From Lysinibacillus pakistanensis (GTDB lineage: Bacteria; Bacillota; Bacilli; Bacillales_A; Planococcaceae): DNA of 64,000 bases. Below are positions 46,708-56,816 of the stretch, piece after piece (positions within the stretch are counted from its first letter, which is position 1; each line of letters begins with the position of its first letter). Both the position numbers and the translations under genes were made by a program. The notes under the pieces were generated by a model. It did not search any database. It had not been told where the DNA came from and saw only the letters and a program-made list of their open reading frames with translations. The stretch is taken from assembly GCA_001312325.1 (NCBI GenBank), contig BBDJ01000005.1, positions 128,871-192,870 of the forward strand, given 5' to 3'.

Positions 46708-47938
46708 ATGAATTCATTATTATGGTTTAAACTGGAGGTGCCTAACATAAAGTACTCACTATCCCTACTTCTATTCGTTTTTCTCATTCTTTTGTTAGGT
46801 GGTTGTTGGAGTAAACGAGAGTTAAATGAATTAGCCATTGTAGCTGCCGTAGGTGTTGATCGCGTGAATGAGCAATATGAAATCTCCGTACAGATTGTAA
46901 ATCCTGGACAAGTAGCATCAAAAAAGGCTACAAGTCAGTCTCCCGTCATTACTTATCATGCTACTGGAAAATCTTTATTTGAGGCTATAAGAAAGCTGAC
47001 CACTTTAACACCAAGAAAGCCCTACTATTCACATGCGCAAATTATCATTATTGGAGAAGAATTGGCTGAGGAGGGCATGAATAATATATTGGATTTATTT
47101 CAAAGAGATCCTGAGGGTAGAAGTGAGTTCAATATTTTAATTGCCCGCGATACAACGGCCAAAGAGGTACTAAGTATTTTAACGCCCTTAGAAGATATTC
47201 CTGCTAAGAATATACTAAATGCCCTGAAAAGTTCAGAAAAGGCAATAGGGACAACAGACTCTGTTATTTTAGACGATTTAATCAATTCTTTAAGTGGTAA
47301 AGGAAACAGTGCCGTTTTATCAACCATTGAATTACATGGAGACAGCGCAATCGGAAATAATCAAACAAATGTTGAGCGCATACAAAATCCTGCAATCCTA
47401 AAATTTGGTGATTTTGCTTTATTTAAGGACTATAAACTAGTAGGCTTTTTAACAATGGCGGAAAGCAAAAGTTATAACTATATGAATAATCATATTAAGA
47501 GTACATTTGAAATTTTATCCTGCCCTGAAAAAGGTAAGCTCACTACTGAAGTAACAAATTCAGAAGCTAAAATAACAGGAAGGGTACAACATGGTCATCC
47601 TAAAATTAATATAAAGCTTAAGGTAGAGCAAAATGTAGCAGATGTTAATTGTACGATTGATTTAACAAAACCACAAAACATTACTGCCTTAAATAAAGCA
47701 ACAAGTGAGGCAATTAAGAAAGGATTAGAGCAAACACTCGACACGCTGCAAAAAAACGTACAAAGTTGATGCCCTGCAATTTGCTGAAATCCTCTACCGT
47801 CAGGACTATAAGGGATGGAATAAAATCAAAGATAATTGGGCAACGTTATTTCCTGAAATAGATGTCAAAGTACAGGTCACTGTAAATACACAAGGAATTG
47901 GCACTAGTTTAAATAAGGACTTACAAAAGTCTCGCTAA
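46708..47938 (+). CDS. Ger(x)C-type spore germination lipoprotein (1 frameshift)
   Basis: The frame is open from ATG 46708, but that ATG has no ribosome site. A perfect GGAGGTG (46734-46740) instead points to position 46747, where the codon is ATA. From there KYSLSLLLFVFLILLLGGCW is a lipoprotein signal with lipobox LLGGC, followed by SKRELNELAIVAAVGVDRVN. One indel at A7 near 47752 hides the C-terminal block VDALQFAEILYRQDYKGWNK ending at 47938. About 397 residues. No gerA or gerB gene nearby. Confidence 0.92.
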
Positions 47939-47963
47939 AGGCACTATTAAATATTACTTCTGT

Positions 47964-48004
47964 AAAAAATCCGCTTCGCTATTGATAAAAATTGGCGAAG
48001 CGGA
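47964..48004 (-). terminator. Terminator of the PadR-ABC operon
   Basis: A perfect 10-bp stem tccgcttcgc (47970-47979) / gcgaagcgga (47995-48004) followed on the minus strand by TTTTTT, 39 bases after the permease stop. Confidence 0.8.
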
Positions 48005-48042
48005 ATCAGGAACGAAAGTGTAAAAGCACCCAAGATTGAAAA

Positions 48043-48754
48043 TTATTGATCACTATATTTAAATGTTTTTATAGAAATTAATAATGAGAAAGCAAGACAT
48101 AGTAATAAAAGCAAAATTGACTCTCCCCAAAGATGATAATTATGATAAAATGCACCTTGAATTCCTCTCAAAAACATTCGAATGGATTTATCCTACTAAT
48201 AAACTGGACAATATTTGGCGCCTTTTCCATTGTAAGAAACGCATTACTGCATAGTAACATTGGCAACATTATGATATTTGCTGTCATACTTAAATGTCCT
48301 TCATTTTTTACAAGACTAGATACAAAAAAAGCTTAAAAACACAAAAGCTAATGAAGCAGTTAAAATAACGGGTATCAAATAAAAAAAGTGAACTAAGGGT
48401 AATTGTAAGTTGATGAACCACTATAGAAAATAAAAGAATGATATAGGATAGGATAATGGCAATTAATGCCCATGAGCTTGAGACGCTGACAATATATTTC
48501 CATAGGGGAAGCGGTGTTGCATGCAATAAATGAAACACGCCTCTTCTTCTTTGTGATAAAGCGATAAATGAAGTCGTCATAAATGTGTAAAAAAAACACA
48601 CTTACTGCAATCATCCCTGTGTATAATTGCCTGCTAGGTTGGGTAAAAAAATTTTTAAAGCAATGATAGCAGTACATGGCATAAATATAGACCAAAACAG
48701 TAAATACATATCTTTTAGGCTGGACTTTAGATTCAAAAAGAAAATTGTTTTCAT
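48043..48754 (-). CDS. ABC-2-type transporter permease (3 or more frameshifts)
   Basis: ATG 48754 with TAGGAGCG. Assembled from several frames: MKTIFFLNLKSSLKDMYLLF, an approximately six-helix membrane protein, FIALSQRRRGVFHLLHATPL between helices 2 and 3, and FISRINPFECFLRGIQGAFY near the end, finishing KTFKYSDQ. About 236 residues. It lies 10 bases after the ATPase gene and would form the channel of an ABC exporter. Substrate unknown; resistance or bacteriocin-type export is typical of such units. Confidence 0.82.
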
Positions 48755-48764
48755 ATTCTCGCTC

Positions 48765-49461
48765 CTACTTCGTTAATTCAAAAAAAAGATCTTCTAAATG
48801 ATGTGTTTGGTATTTTTCCATTAAATAACTAGGAGAACCATTTGCAATGATGCACCCCTGATACATCATTAAAATCCTGTCAGCTATATTCATGACCTCC
48901 AACATATCATGAGACGAAAATAACACTGTAACACCTTGTTCTTTTAGCCCCCTAATGATTTGTTGAATCTCCTTTTGCCCTCTTGGATCTAAACCTGCAG
49001 AGGGTTCATCTAAAATGATTAGCTTTGGATTGTGCAAGGTTGACACGATAATCGCTAGCCTTTTCTGCTGCCCTAATGATAGTTTAATAGCCGACACTTT
49101 TTTTTACTTGCAATAAATCAAAGGCGGCCAGTTTTTCATCCATTTCATTACTGGAAAGTGAAATTCCGTAGAATGCGGCAAAAAGTTTGATATTATCCTC
49201 CACTGTGTAACCTTCAAAGAAAGGTGTTGATTGAAGCTGGGTCCCTATTTCCTTTTTAAAATCAGATTTCCAATAGTCTATTGTCCCACTATCTTGCGGC
49301 ACAATACCAAGAAGCATGCTAATTGTAGTTGTTTTTCCGGCACCATTTGAGCCTATGAGTGCAACTATTTCATCTTCTTCAATATCAAAATTTATATGAT
49401 TGACAACACATCTTGCTTTATAGCATTTTGTTAAATGATTTGCAGAAATTAACTTTGTCAT
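48765..49461 (-). CDS. ABC transporter ATP-binding protein (1 frameshift)
   Basis: ATG 49461 (AGGAGAG upstream) is preferred over the longer frame. Walker A ALIGSNGAGKTTTISMLLG, signature LSLGQQKRLAI, Walker B LIILDEPSAGLDP and H-loop LFSSHDMLEV are all present. The indel is in A7 near 49098. About 231 residues, peripheral on the membrane, partner of the ABC-2 permease. A PadR-type operator overlaps its 5' region (49485-49504). Confidence 0.93.
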
Positions 49462-49484
49462 AAATTCTCTCCTAATTAACATTG

Positions 49485-49504
49485 TATATTCAACTTTGAA
49501 TATA
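49485..49504. promoter_or_regulatory. PadR operator, copy 2, upstream of the ABC ATPase gene
   Basis: TATATTCAACTTTGAATATA has perfect 9-bp arms (49485-49493, 49496-49504). Its core ATTCAA..TTGAAT is the same as in the palindrome before padR (50090-50105). It lies 24 bases upstream of the ATPase start. Confidence 0.6.
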
Positions 49505-49523
49505 TGTGTAATTTTTAACTCCC

Positions 49524-50073
49524 TCATGCGAGAGAGTTTTCTTTTTTCATAATATCAATAGCCTGTGTAACAAATTTTAATTGAACATTTACAACTTCTA
49601 ACATATGATCAAACGCCAGTTGAGTTAAAGCTGGTAGATTCCCTTGCATTGCAAGCCGTTTTGCCTCATATCCAGCTTGAATTGCCATATCTTCCTTTTC
49701 CAAGATTTTTTTTCTGCTTTTCTAATGCCTCTACCGCTCTTGTTTTAGGAAGCTTAAATGCGAATGATATACCTGAATATAAAGTTGTAGGATATACTAC
49801 AGAAGAATTTTCAAGTGCCTCAATAATCAATTCTTGTTCATATTCTTTTCCCTTGTCAGTAATTTGGTAGATTGCCTTTTGCCTATGACCTGTAGTTTCA
49901 ATGCTAGCTACCTCTATATAACCATCTTTTTCAAGCTTTTTTAAAGCATTATAGATAGAGCCAATTAGCACTCCACCCCAACGCTCCGCATCATTCATTT
50001 CCAGCATTGTTTTAATATCATAGCCAGTCATAGGTTTTAGCCCTAGCATTGCAAGTACTAATAATTTTGTCAT
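49524..50073 (-). CDS. PadR-family transcriptional regulator (1 frameshift)
   Basis: ATG 50073 with AAAGGTGATT. Opening TKLLVLAMLGLKPMTGYDIK and GSIYNALKKLEKDGYIEVAS, HRQKAIYQITDKGKEYEQEL are the PadR winged helix; after correction of the T7 near 49708 the C-terminal coiled dimerisation part reads EDMAIQAGYEAKRLAMQGNL and HMLEVVNVQLKFVTQAIDIM. About 183 residues. First gene of an operon with the ABC transporter; drug-responsive PadR-ABC units are well known. Confidence 0.9.
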
Positions 50074-50089
50074 AATAATCACCTTTTTA

Positions 50090-50105
50090 TATTCAACGTT
50101 GAATA
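50090..50105. promoter_or_regulatory. PadR operator, copy 1, upstream of padR
   Basis: TATTCAACGTTGAATA is a perfect 16-bp palindrome, 17 bases upstream of the PadR start. A further half-site ttgaatata follows at 50108. Confidence 0.65.
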
Positions 50106-50213
50106 AATTGAATATAACGATTTTTTATTTTTATGTCAATAGGCTTTTATTAAAAGATGCTGCTGAAAAAGCAAGAGTAAAGACACCGCCCCCAATTTAG
50201 GACATATCCAATG

Positions 50214-50247
50214 AAGACTGTGGCAATAATTTTCTTGCTACAGTCTT
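50214..50247 (-). terminator. Hairpin after the second MBL hydrolase gene
   Basis: A 13-bp stem aagactgtggcaa (50214-50226) / ttgctacagtctt (50235-50247) with one G-T pair lies 28 bases past the gene end. No strong T-run on either side. Confidence 0.5.
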
Positions 50248-50274
50248 TATTTCGTAAAGATCTAAACTGCATCA

Positions 50275-51123
50275 TTAATTTAGAAACCTGCTATGGTTCG
50301 GTAAAGCGATTTGTTCGAATTCGGTAGCCAGTCTATGCAAATTTTTTTGTAAGCTCTTCTCCCTTCATGGGTAACCCATGTCCTGTCACTGCAACTGAGG
50401 GCTTTAATGCCTCTAATTTTTTTGATGGATTCCCAAGCAGCTAGCCAATCCGTTGTAAAATAGCGTGGAGGACCACTTATTTCTTTTTTTCTGTAATAAA
50501 ACCTTATAGAGTGATTCCTGCTTTACAGTAACAAAGGCATCCCCAGCAATCAATGCTCGATCGTCCTCACGAAACAAGGAGATATGTCCTGGCGTATGTC
50601 CTGGCGTATGAATCCAGCGGAAACCATGCATAAATGGTACGCTGCCATCCAATGGAAGCTGCTCAACATGATCTCCTAAATTAATGGCTTCATTTGGAAA
50701 AATGGATGATATTTTCGCAATTAAGCCACCATTCACATTAGGATCTGGTTCAGGGTAATTTTCTTTCCCTGTTAGAAAAGGTAATTCTAAAGCATGCGCA
50801 TAGACTGGCATACCCCAATGATCGATTAAATCAATGATTGCACCAACATGATCAAAGTGACCATGAGTTAAAATTAATGCCTTCGGTTGACAATTTGCAC
50901 CGAATCTCTTTTCTGCAACAGAAATAATCTCTTGAGCACTTTTTGGCATACCCGCATCAATAAGAACAAATTCCTGCTTATAGGGATCTCCATAAAGTAT
51001 AATATTGACAATTTGAATTGTTTGTTGGTAAAGATCAGATAGAACTTCAATACCATCTCCACTCCAAATTGAAGTTGCTGGTATATATTTAAAATCCCCA
51101 CCATAATTCATATCATTCTGCAT
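50275..51123 (-). CDS. MBL-fold metallohydrolase (2-3 frameshifts)
   Basis: ATG 51123. Metal ligands LILTHGHFDHVGAI (HxHxDH), HTPGHTPGHISL and LIAGDAFVTV are clear. Breaks in T7 near 50487, A/T run near 50417 and A7 near 50345; after correction LEALKPSVAVTGHGLPMKGE and RLATEFEQIALPNHSRFLN lead to the stop at 50275. About 281 residues, cytoplasmic. Glyoxalase II-like or YqjP-like subgroup; substrate unknown. Confidence 0.88.
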
Positions 51124-51175
51124 AATAAACCTACTTCTTCATAAATTGCATACCCTTATTTTCCCTTCAGACAAC

Positions 51176-51344
51176 AAAAATATTGCAAGTAAAAATTGGA
51201 TAAAATAAAAAAAATCTGCAAGATCTTAGCGGCTATTCCCACTAAGAATCGAGCGATTTCTGAAAAGTTTTTAACTATTAATTATTACTTACGAAAAGCT
51301 TTAAAAGTAACCTATCCACTTTCGAATATAATGAGCTGAATAAG
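51176..51344 (+). repeat. Direct repeat, truncated copy of a methyltransferase 3' end
   Basis: Matches 53995-54175 in the same orientation with roughly 80-85% identity by eye. It contains the degraded C-terminus of the methyltransferase at 54096 (minus-strand ESG, stop, VTFKAFRK, stop) plus its downstream terminator region, with about 20 bases deleted. The two copies bracket the marR-MFS genes. The remainder of 51345-51535 holds nothing recognisable. Confidence 0.7.
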
Positions 51345-51535
51345 AGTTAAGAAAAAGAGTGGATTGCCAATTTAAAACTTAATAACTGGGTGTTACTCTA
51401 AAGATCAAAATGAATATTTTCGCTATTGAAACTACTATCAAACTATAGTAGATTCCATTAATACCTAAAAATGAATTCAAGTTGATTTTTTTCCTTTTAC
51501 ACTACCAACCAATTATCTAGTAATGATTCAATTGA

Positions 51536-51645
51536 TTAACTGGTTAACTATAAAGTTAACTACACTACCAAATATCATTAAAAAAATCGTTATAGGTTGA
51601 CATAAAAAAAATTTGAAATATACAATCAAATTATTAACCGGTTAA
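51536..51645 (+). promoter_or_regulatory. Promoter and MarR-type operators of the marR-MFS unit
   Basis: TTGACA (51597-51602) and TACAAT (51621-51626), 18-base spacing. The palindrome TTAACCGGTTAA (51634-51645) lies at the expected transcript start and a second copy TTAACTGGTTAA is at 51536-51547, with a half-site agttaac near 51554. Placement suits repression by the MarR protein encoded at 51681. Confidence 0.65.
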
Positions 51646-51680
51646 CAATAATCGAATCACAATAAGGATAGGTGTAACAA

Positions 51681-52147
51681 ATGGATAAAAAAAATTGATG
51701 CTATTGAAGCTTTGCAACGATTAATTACAGAAAGAGAATCAGCTGACAGAAGAAGAAAACGAATGAATGTAAGTCAGGAAGAAGCAATTGTTTCCGATTG
51801 GACACTGACACAATTACACATCGTTGCAGTAATCAAAGAGAAAGGAAAGGCGAATAATATTATGCTCTCTGAAATTTTAAATGTATCTAAACCAGCGATT
51901 ACAAAAGCAGTAAAGAAGTTATTGGAACATAATATTCTTGAAAAAAAACACAACAAGAAGATAATAAAAAAAGAAGTATATTATTTACTAACAAAATCAG
52001 GAGAGATGCTTGCACTTATCCACAATCGATTACATGAGCAGGCAAAAAAATCGTTATTTAAGTATCTTTAACAATTTTAATACAACGGAGTTAGAGACAA
52101 TTATTCGGTTTTTAAACGCTATTACTGAAAACATTAAGTCACATTAA
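51681..52147 (+). CDS. MarR-family transcriptional regulator (2 frameshifts)
   Basis: ATG 51681 behind AGGTG. The frame breaks immediately at A8 (51687-51694); corrected it reads MDKKIDAIEALQRLITERES. The winged helix is NIMLSEILNVSKPAITKAVKKL and ILEKKHNKKIIKKEVYYLLT. A second break at A7 near 52045 leads to YLSIFNNFNTTELETIIRFL and the stop at 52147. About 155 residues. It probably represses itself and the MFS gene 21 bases downstream. Confidence 0.9.
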
Positions 52148-52168
52148 AGCTGTAAAAGGAGAAAGTGT

Positions 52169-53327
52169 ATGTCTCGACTATCTCAAGCGAAAATTCTAGC
52201 ATTGTATTTGTTAAGTATAAGCAGTTTCTTCGCTTCTTTAAATCAAAATATTTATACACCAGTCATTCCACTAATTCGAGATTCTTTTAGCGTATCTATT
52301 AATTTGGTGAATTTCACTGTGAGTAGCTTTATTTTTATCATTGCGGTGGTTCAAATCTTTTTAGGAACGGTGATAGATACTAAGAATCAAAAACGGTTGT
52401 TAATCTTTAGTTTCATTTTAATTAGTATCTCGACCATTGTTTGCGCATTTACAACCAACTTTTTGCTCTTTATGATTTTTAGGATTGTTCAAGCGATTGG
52501 TGCTGGTATTATTCCCTTAGTTACGATAAATATGATTTCACACTTATTTGAAGGGGAAGCAAGAGGGAGCGCAATCGGTACATATCAAATACTGCTTACC
52601 CTTGCACCAGCAATTTCACCAATATTAGGAGGAATATTAGGCGAACATTATGGCTACCAAGGAATTTTTCTATTTCTTTTTCTTATTGCTACCGTATTAC
52701 TTATGTTTATTATGTATGTTTTTCCTAACAACGAAAAAAAATAATCTTCAAGAAAATTCCAGTAACTTTACCCAAACCTATCGAGCTATTTTTTTGAATC
52801 GTGTTGGTTCTATTACGATGATTATAGGCTTTTTTGTCTTCTTTATACACTTTGCCATTCTGGTCTTTTTACCGATATTACTCAACGATCATTATCATAT
52901 ATCATTACAAAACATTGGATTATTATACTTACCTTTAACTGTTAGTATGATTTTTGGGAGTGTTATCTTTAAAAAAATACAGAAGAAAGTTGCATTGAAG
53001 AAGCTGTTTATCACTGTTTTATTTTTCATTCCCTTGTTAATTATTGCCTTTGGTTGTCTGCATACCAAATCAATTATTGGCTTAAGTATCATATTGTTTA
53101 TGTATGGCTTAACAATTGGGTTTGCACCTCCACTATTTTCAACTATTATAAGTAATGAATATAGCGAACATAGGGGAGCTGCCTTAGGACTGTTTAATTT
53201 TATCCGTTATTCAGGTATGGCAATTGGTGGGATGTTTACTGGATTAAGTGTTGTACTGCCAAGTACTCTCGTCTTTATTTTTTTGTGGAGTTTTGCTTTT
53301 TGTTATTTCTCTCTACCAGTATCCTAG
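52169..53327 (+). CDS. MFS drug-efflux transporter, Bcr/CflA type (1 frameshift)
   Basis: ATG 52169 with AAAGGAGAAA. Twelve predicted TM helices. Typical motifs are SFFASLNQNIYTPVIPLIRD at TM1, LGTVIDTKNQKRLLIFS (motif A) and GAGIIPLVTINMISHLF and the motif C-like TLAPAISPILGGILGE. The break is in A7 near 52735, between the two halves. About 386 residues. With the MarR gene it forms a probable inducible multidrug-efflux operon. Confidence 0.92.
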
Positions 53328-53538
53328 TATAAAGAATAGATCTATGTAACAAAAATTTATATCATTGTTAATAGTTAACAATAAAAAGTAGAACGTTTCA
53401 GACTTGCTCCCTCTTTCCAAATGAGCTCGTACCTCGATCACATAACAAAAAAAGCCAAGAATTAAGGTTAATTGAGTACTTTGTCTTAGGTGTGTTGTTG
53501 AGGAATGATACATCTCACCCCTTTTTGCAGAAGTACTG

Positions 53539-53596
53539 GGGTACCGTCAGGAAAATGCTGATTTACAACGCTAAGCCCTTTTCCTGACAGTACCCT
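53539..53596. repeat. Long imperfect palindrome of unknown origin
   Basis: gggtaccgtcaggaaaa (53539-53556 region) pairs with ttttcctgacagtaccc (to 53595) over 17 positions with one mismatch, enclosing a 23-base loop. This is too long for a routine terminator and lacks a T-run. It may be a MITE or an insertion-sequence end. Confidence 0.5.
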
Positions 53597-53606
53597 TTAT
53601 GTTGTT

Positions 53607-53941
53607 TCAATTTATTCCATTCAATAGTCTTATAACCAGGGATATCTTGTTAATATCTTGCAAAAAAATAATATCAGTAAGGTCATTATTATAATCCTTG
53701 TTAATGTAAACCACTTCTTTAGATTCAAAGTCAGGGCTGCTGTACAAGTCCATTATCGCATGCTTTACTTCCACTAAAGTTTAGACCACACTGGCTTTAG
53801 GTATGGACTCCTTGTAAATCCAACTACCTTCTAACGTTACTTGCCATTCTGCGTAAGCTGTTCCACTTATGACTACAGTGGCGAACATCCCCTTTACTAA
53901 AACTGCACCTGCTGCAAATACTTTTTATCAATTGAATCTCC
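53607..53941 (-). pseudogene. Small exported protein gene with a frame break and stop
   Basis: TTG 53941 behind GAGGAG. With one A added near 53935 it reads IKKVFAAGAVLVKGMFATVV ISGTAYA, a signal peptide, then EWQVTLEGSWIYKESIPKAS VV. A TAA follows in frame and the same frame continues LVEVKHAIMDLYSSPDFESK and DIIFLQDINKISLVIRLL to 53607. It is either a decayed gene or one with two errors. Family unknown. It lies between the direct repeats. Confidence 0.45.
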
Positions 53942-53994
53942 TCTTTCTTTTTTTGCTTAAAAATCCAAACAGCCACCTCCCACCTACCTTTATC

Positions 53995-54175
53995 ATAAAA
54001 ATATTGCAAGTTAAAAAGTGGATAAAATAAAAAATCTGCAAGACCTTAGCAGCTATTTCCACTAAAAATCGAGCAGATTTCTTTATTGTTAATTATTACT
54101 TACGAATCGCTTCAAAGGTAACCAATCCACTTTCTGTAGAAGGCTTCTTATTATGGATATACTCTGCTGAACAAG
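53995..54175 (+). repeat. Direct repeat, parental copy over the methyltransferase 3' end
   Basis: Partner of 51176-51344. It includes the terminator aaatctgc (54032-54039) / gcagattt (54073-54080) followed on the minus strand by TTTTTTA, and the last 25 or so codons of the methyltransferase. Confidence 0.7.
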
Positions 54176-54855
54176 TTATATCAGAAAAACCTATATTTTT
54201 TTAATATTTGCTGAAATTCTTCAATTCCATACCATCGCAATGGGAATCTCTGCAGTTCTGTATCCACTAATTTCCCACTTTTCCATTTTTCATATTTTAA
54301 AACGGTAAGAGTGGTTTGATTGATCCAATCCATCTCTACGGATTTACTTTCTAACGCTATTCCCTCAGTGTCTGATAGCTGATAATAGGAGGTAGAAATT
54401 TCTCCTGTACGCCAATGTAATGGCAGTAGCAAGTCCACTATTAGACGACCACCTGGAACCAAATGTTGATATATACATGTTAATGCATCAATTGCTTCCT
54501 TCGATTGCTCAATTAAACAAAATGACCCAGTTGGCATGACCACAGCTTCATATTTGGAATGCAATGAAAAATTGCTTAGATTACCTTCATAAAGCCTTGC
54601 AGGTAATCCTCTTTCTGCACATCGTTTTCGACAAGAGGCTAGCATCTCTGGTGAGTAATCAATACCCTCCGCATCAAAACCCTTCTCTAATAAAGGAATA
54701 AGGAAACGACCGGAACCTACCCCTGCTTCTAAAATCTTACCATTCGTTCCTGTTAAACGATGAAGATAATACTCAATATCCCCACTTATGGAATGGCCTA
54801 CTGGTTTCGTAAAATCATAAAGCTCTGTACTTATTGGACCATAATAACTATACAT
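54096..54855 (-). CDS. Class I SAM-dependent methyltransferase (1 frameshift)
   Basis: ATG 54855 behind GGAGGAATTAAC. MYSYYGPISTELYDFTKPVG leads to the SAM loop ILEAGVGSGRFLIPLLEKGF, the acidic end of strand 2 AEGIDYSPEMLA and the motif IV-like AVVMPTGSFCLI. A T-run indel near 54192 hides the C-terminus ITCSAEYIHNKKPSTESGLV TFEAIRK. About 253 residues. Small-molecule methyltransferase of unknown substrate. Its 3' end is duplicated at 51176. Confidence 0.9.
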
Positions 54856-55179
54856 GTTAATTCCTCCGATTTTATGCGGAAGAATCTAATAAATTTTAGT
54901 TCTTCCACACCTCAAATTTGTTTGATAGAAAAATAGAGCTGACTGTCATCATAAATCCCTCGCTTTCAGTAAAATATAACAAAATTATACATTTAAATTC
55001 GACTGTAATCAACATTAGATTTTAGAATATTTAATTAATGAGAGCTGCATTGTCTTGATTTTACTTCCCTTATACTTCTATCAACCATTCGCTCCCATTT
55101 TCATTTACAATATTAGCACAAATTATCAAAAGGTAATGTTCGATTGCTGTTATCATTATTGACAGGAAGGGGCTATGAT
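54856..55179. other. Divergent intergenic region
   Basis: Separates the methyltransferase and the AraC-type gene. I see no gene, clear promoter or palindrome. Confidence 0.45.
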
Positions 55180-56046
55180 ATGGATTATTTTGAAAGAATA
55201 CAAAACGCTATTGAATATATTGAGGAGCATCTACAAGATGAATTAGTCATTACTGATATATCAGCAAAGGCTTATTTCTCTGCATTCCATTTTCAAAGAC
55301 TTTTTCAAGCCATTACAGGTTTTTCAGTACAGCAATATAGTAGAAATAGGAGGTTATCTGAGGCAGCCATACTATTAGAAACTACCTCCAACAACATTTT
55401 AGACATTGCAATTGCCTTTCAATATAGCTCACAGGAGGCTTTTACGCGTGCTTTTGTCAATTACATTGGTGTGACACCCGCAAAATATCGAAAAGATAAA
55501 AATGTCGTTCCCCTTCAAAGTAAACTGAACTTTTTGGATTATAAAATGAAGGGAGATTTCATCATGAATAAACCAGAAATGATTTATTTACAGAAAAAGT
55601 TTATTATTGGATATGAATACCAAACAACCTTACTAGATGAAAAATATTTTATAGATATTCCTAAATTTTACACTGATTTTGGAAAAAAATCATTATTATG
55701 AGCGAATTCCTCATAAGCTTACTCCCAATTTCGCATATGGTATATCTACTAACTTTCATGACGATGGACAATTTTCCTTTATTATTGGTGAAGAAGTAGC
55801 GGGCAATACGGAATCAGAGGACAATGGCCTTGTCAAATTTGAAATCCCTGAGGGCAAATATGCGGTGTTTTCCACGAAAGGAACTTCAGAGGCAATTCAA
55901 AATATACGACGCTATATTTATGGTGTTTGGCTACCAAATTCTAATTATGAAAGAAATGAAGGCCTGATTTTGAAATAACAGATGTAGTCAATTCAGCTTA
56001 TCCAAACGATATGAAAATGGAAATTTACATTCCAATTAAAGCGTAA
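55180..56046 (+). CDS. AraC-family regulator with GyrI-like effector domain (2 frameshifts)
   Basis: ATG 55180 (AGGAAGGGGC upstream) is preferred. Residues 1-105 form the AraC double HTH: RIQNAIEYIEEHLQDELVIT, YFSAFHFQRLFQAITGFSVQ QYSRNRRLSEAA and DIAIAFQYSSQEAFTRAFVN with GVTPAKYRKDK. The C-terminal part (YGISTNFHDDGQFSFIIGEE, IPEGKYAVFSTKGT) is a GyrI-like ligand-binding domain. Indels at A7 55682-55688 and near 55962; corrected end MKMEIYIPIKA. About 289 residues, like Rob/BltR-type drug sensors. Confidence 0.9.
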
Positions 56047-56061
56047 AAAGGAGAGAACATT

Positions 56062-56636
56062 ATGAATTTAAAGATGTTTGAGGAATTTCCAATATTAAGC
56101 TCAACAAAGCTAGAGCTTAAAAAAAATTGAGGATCGCCATTTACAGGAGCTATTTGATATTTATGATAATGAAAAAGTATTTGAGTTTTGCGGGATTATT
56201 CCAAAGCACAATCTTCAAACTGTAAGTAAAATGATTGGCCATTTTGATAGAGACTATCAGAAGAAAAGCAGAGTAAAATGGGGTATTTTCCAAAAATCTC
56301 AGAATGATACATTGGTTGGCATTATTGAAGCAATGGATTTTAATCAGAAAGTGGATATGGTAACAATCGGCTACTATTTAGCTGAGGCGTATTGGGGTAA
56401 AGGCATTGCCACCGAAGCTGTACATATGATTGTAAAATATTTATTTGAGGAGGTTGCCATTAATCGGATACAGGCTGAAGTGATGCCATTGAATGAACCG
56501 TCGAAAAAAAGTACTCCTAAAAAATGGCTTCCTCAAAGAGGGACTTTTAAGACAGGCTTCACTTTGGTCTGGTAAAGGTATAGTAGATTTAGAAATATAT
56601 AGTTATCTTAAAGAGGACTATGGTGCCAGCAAATAA
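56062..56636 (+). CDS. GNAT acetyltransferase, RimJ/RimL-like (2 frameshifts)
   Basis: ATG 56062 with AAAAGGAGAGA, 15 bases after the AraC gene, so cotranscribed. MNLKMFEEFPILSSTKLELK, then (A7 near 56119 corrected) IEDRHLQELFDIYDNEKVFE; acetyl-CoA loop IGYYLAEAYWGKGIATEAVH and VAINRIQAEVMPLNEPSKKV LLKNGF after the second A-run (near 56508). About 191 residues. RimJ/RimL types acetylate protein N-termini or small amines. Confidence 0.9.
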
Positions 56637-56816
56637 ATTTCTTACAGCTAGAGTTCTAGTCATTTTTATTAAATACCTATTTCTAGTTCTTCCCCCAATT
56701 TTCAAATAGTAAAATCCCAAATGGACATTGTACCAGTTCCACTGTACCTTCATATCATAGTCTAATTATAGAACTGGTAACAGCAAATATTCCAACAATA
56801 AGGGAGAACATAAGGT

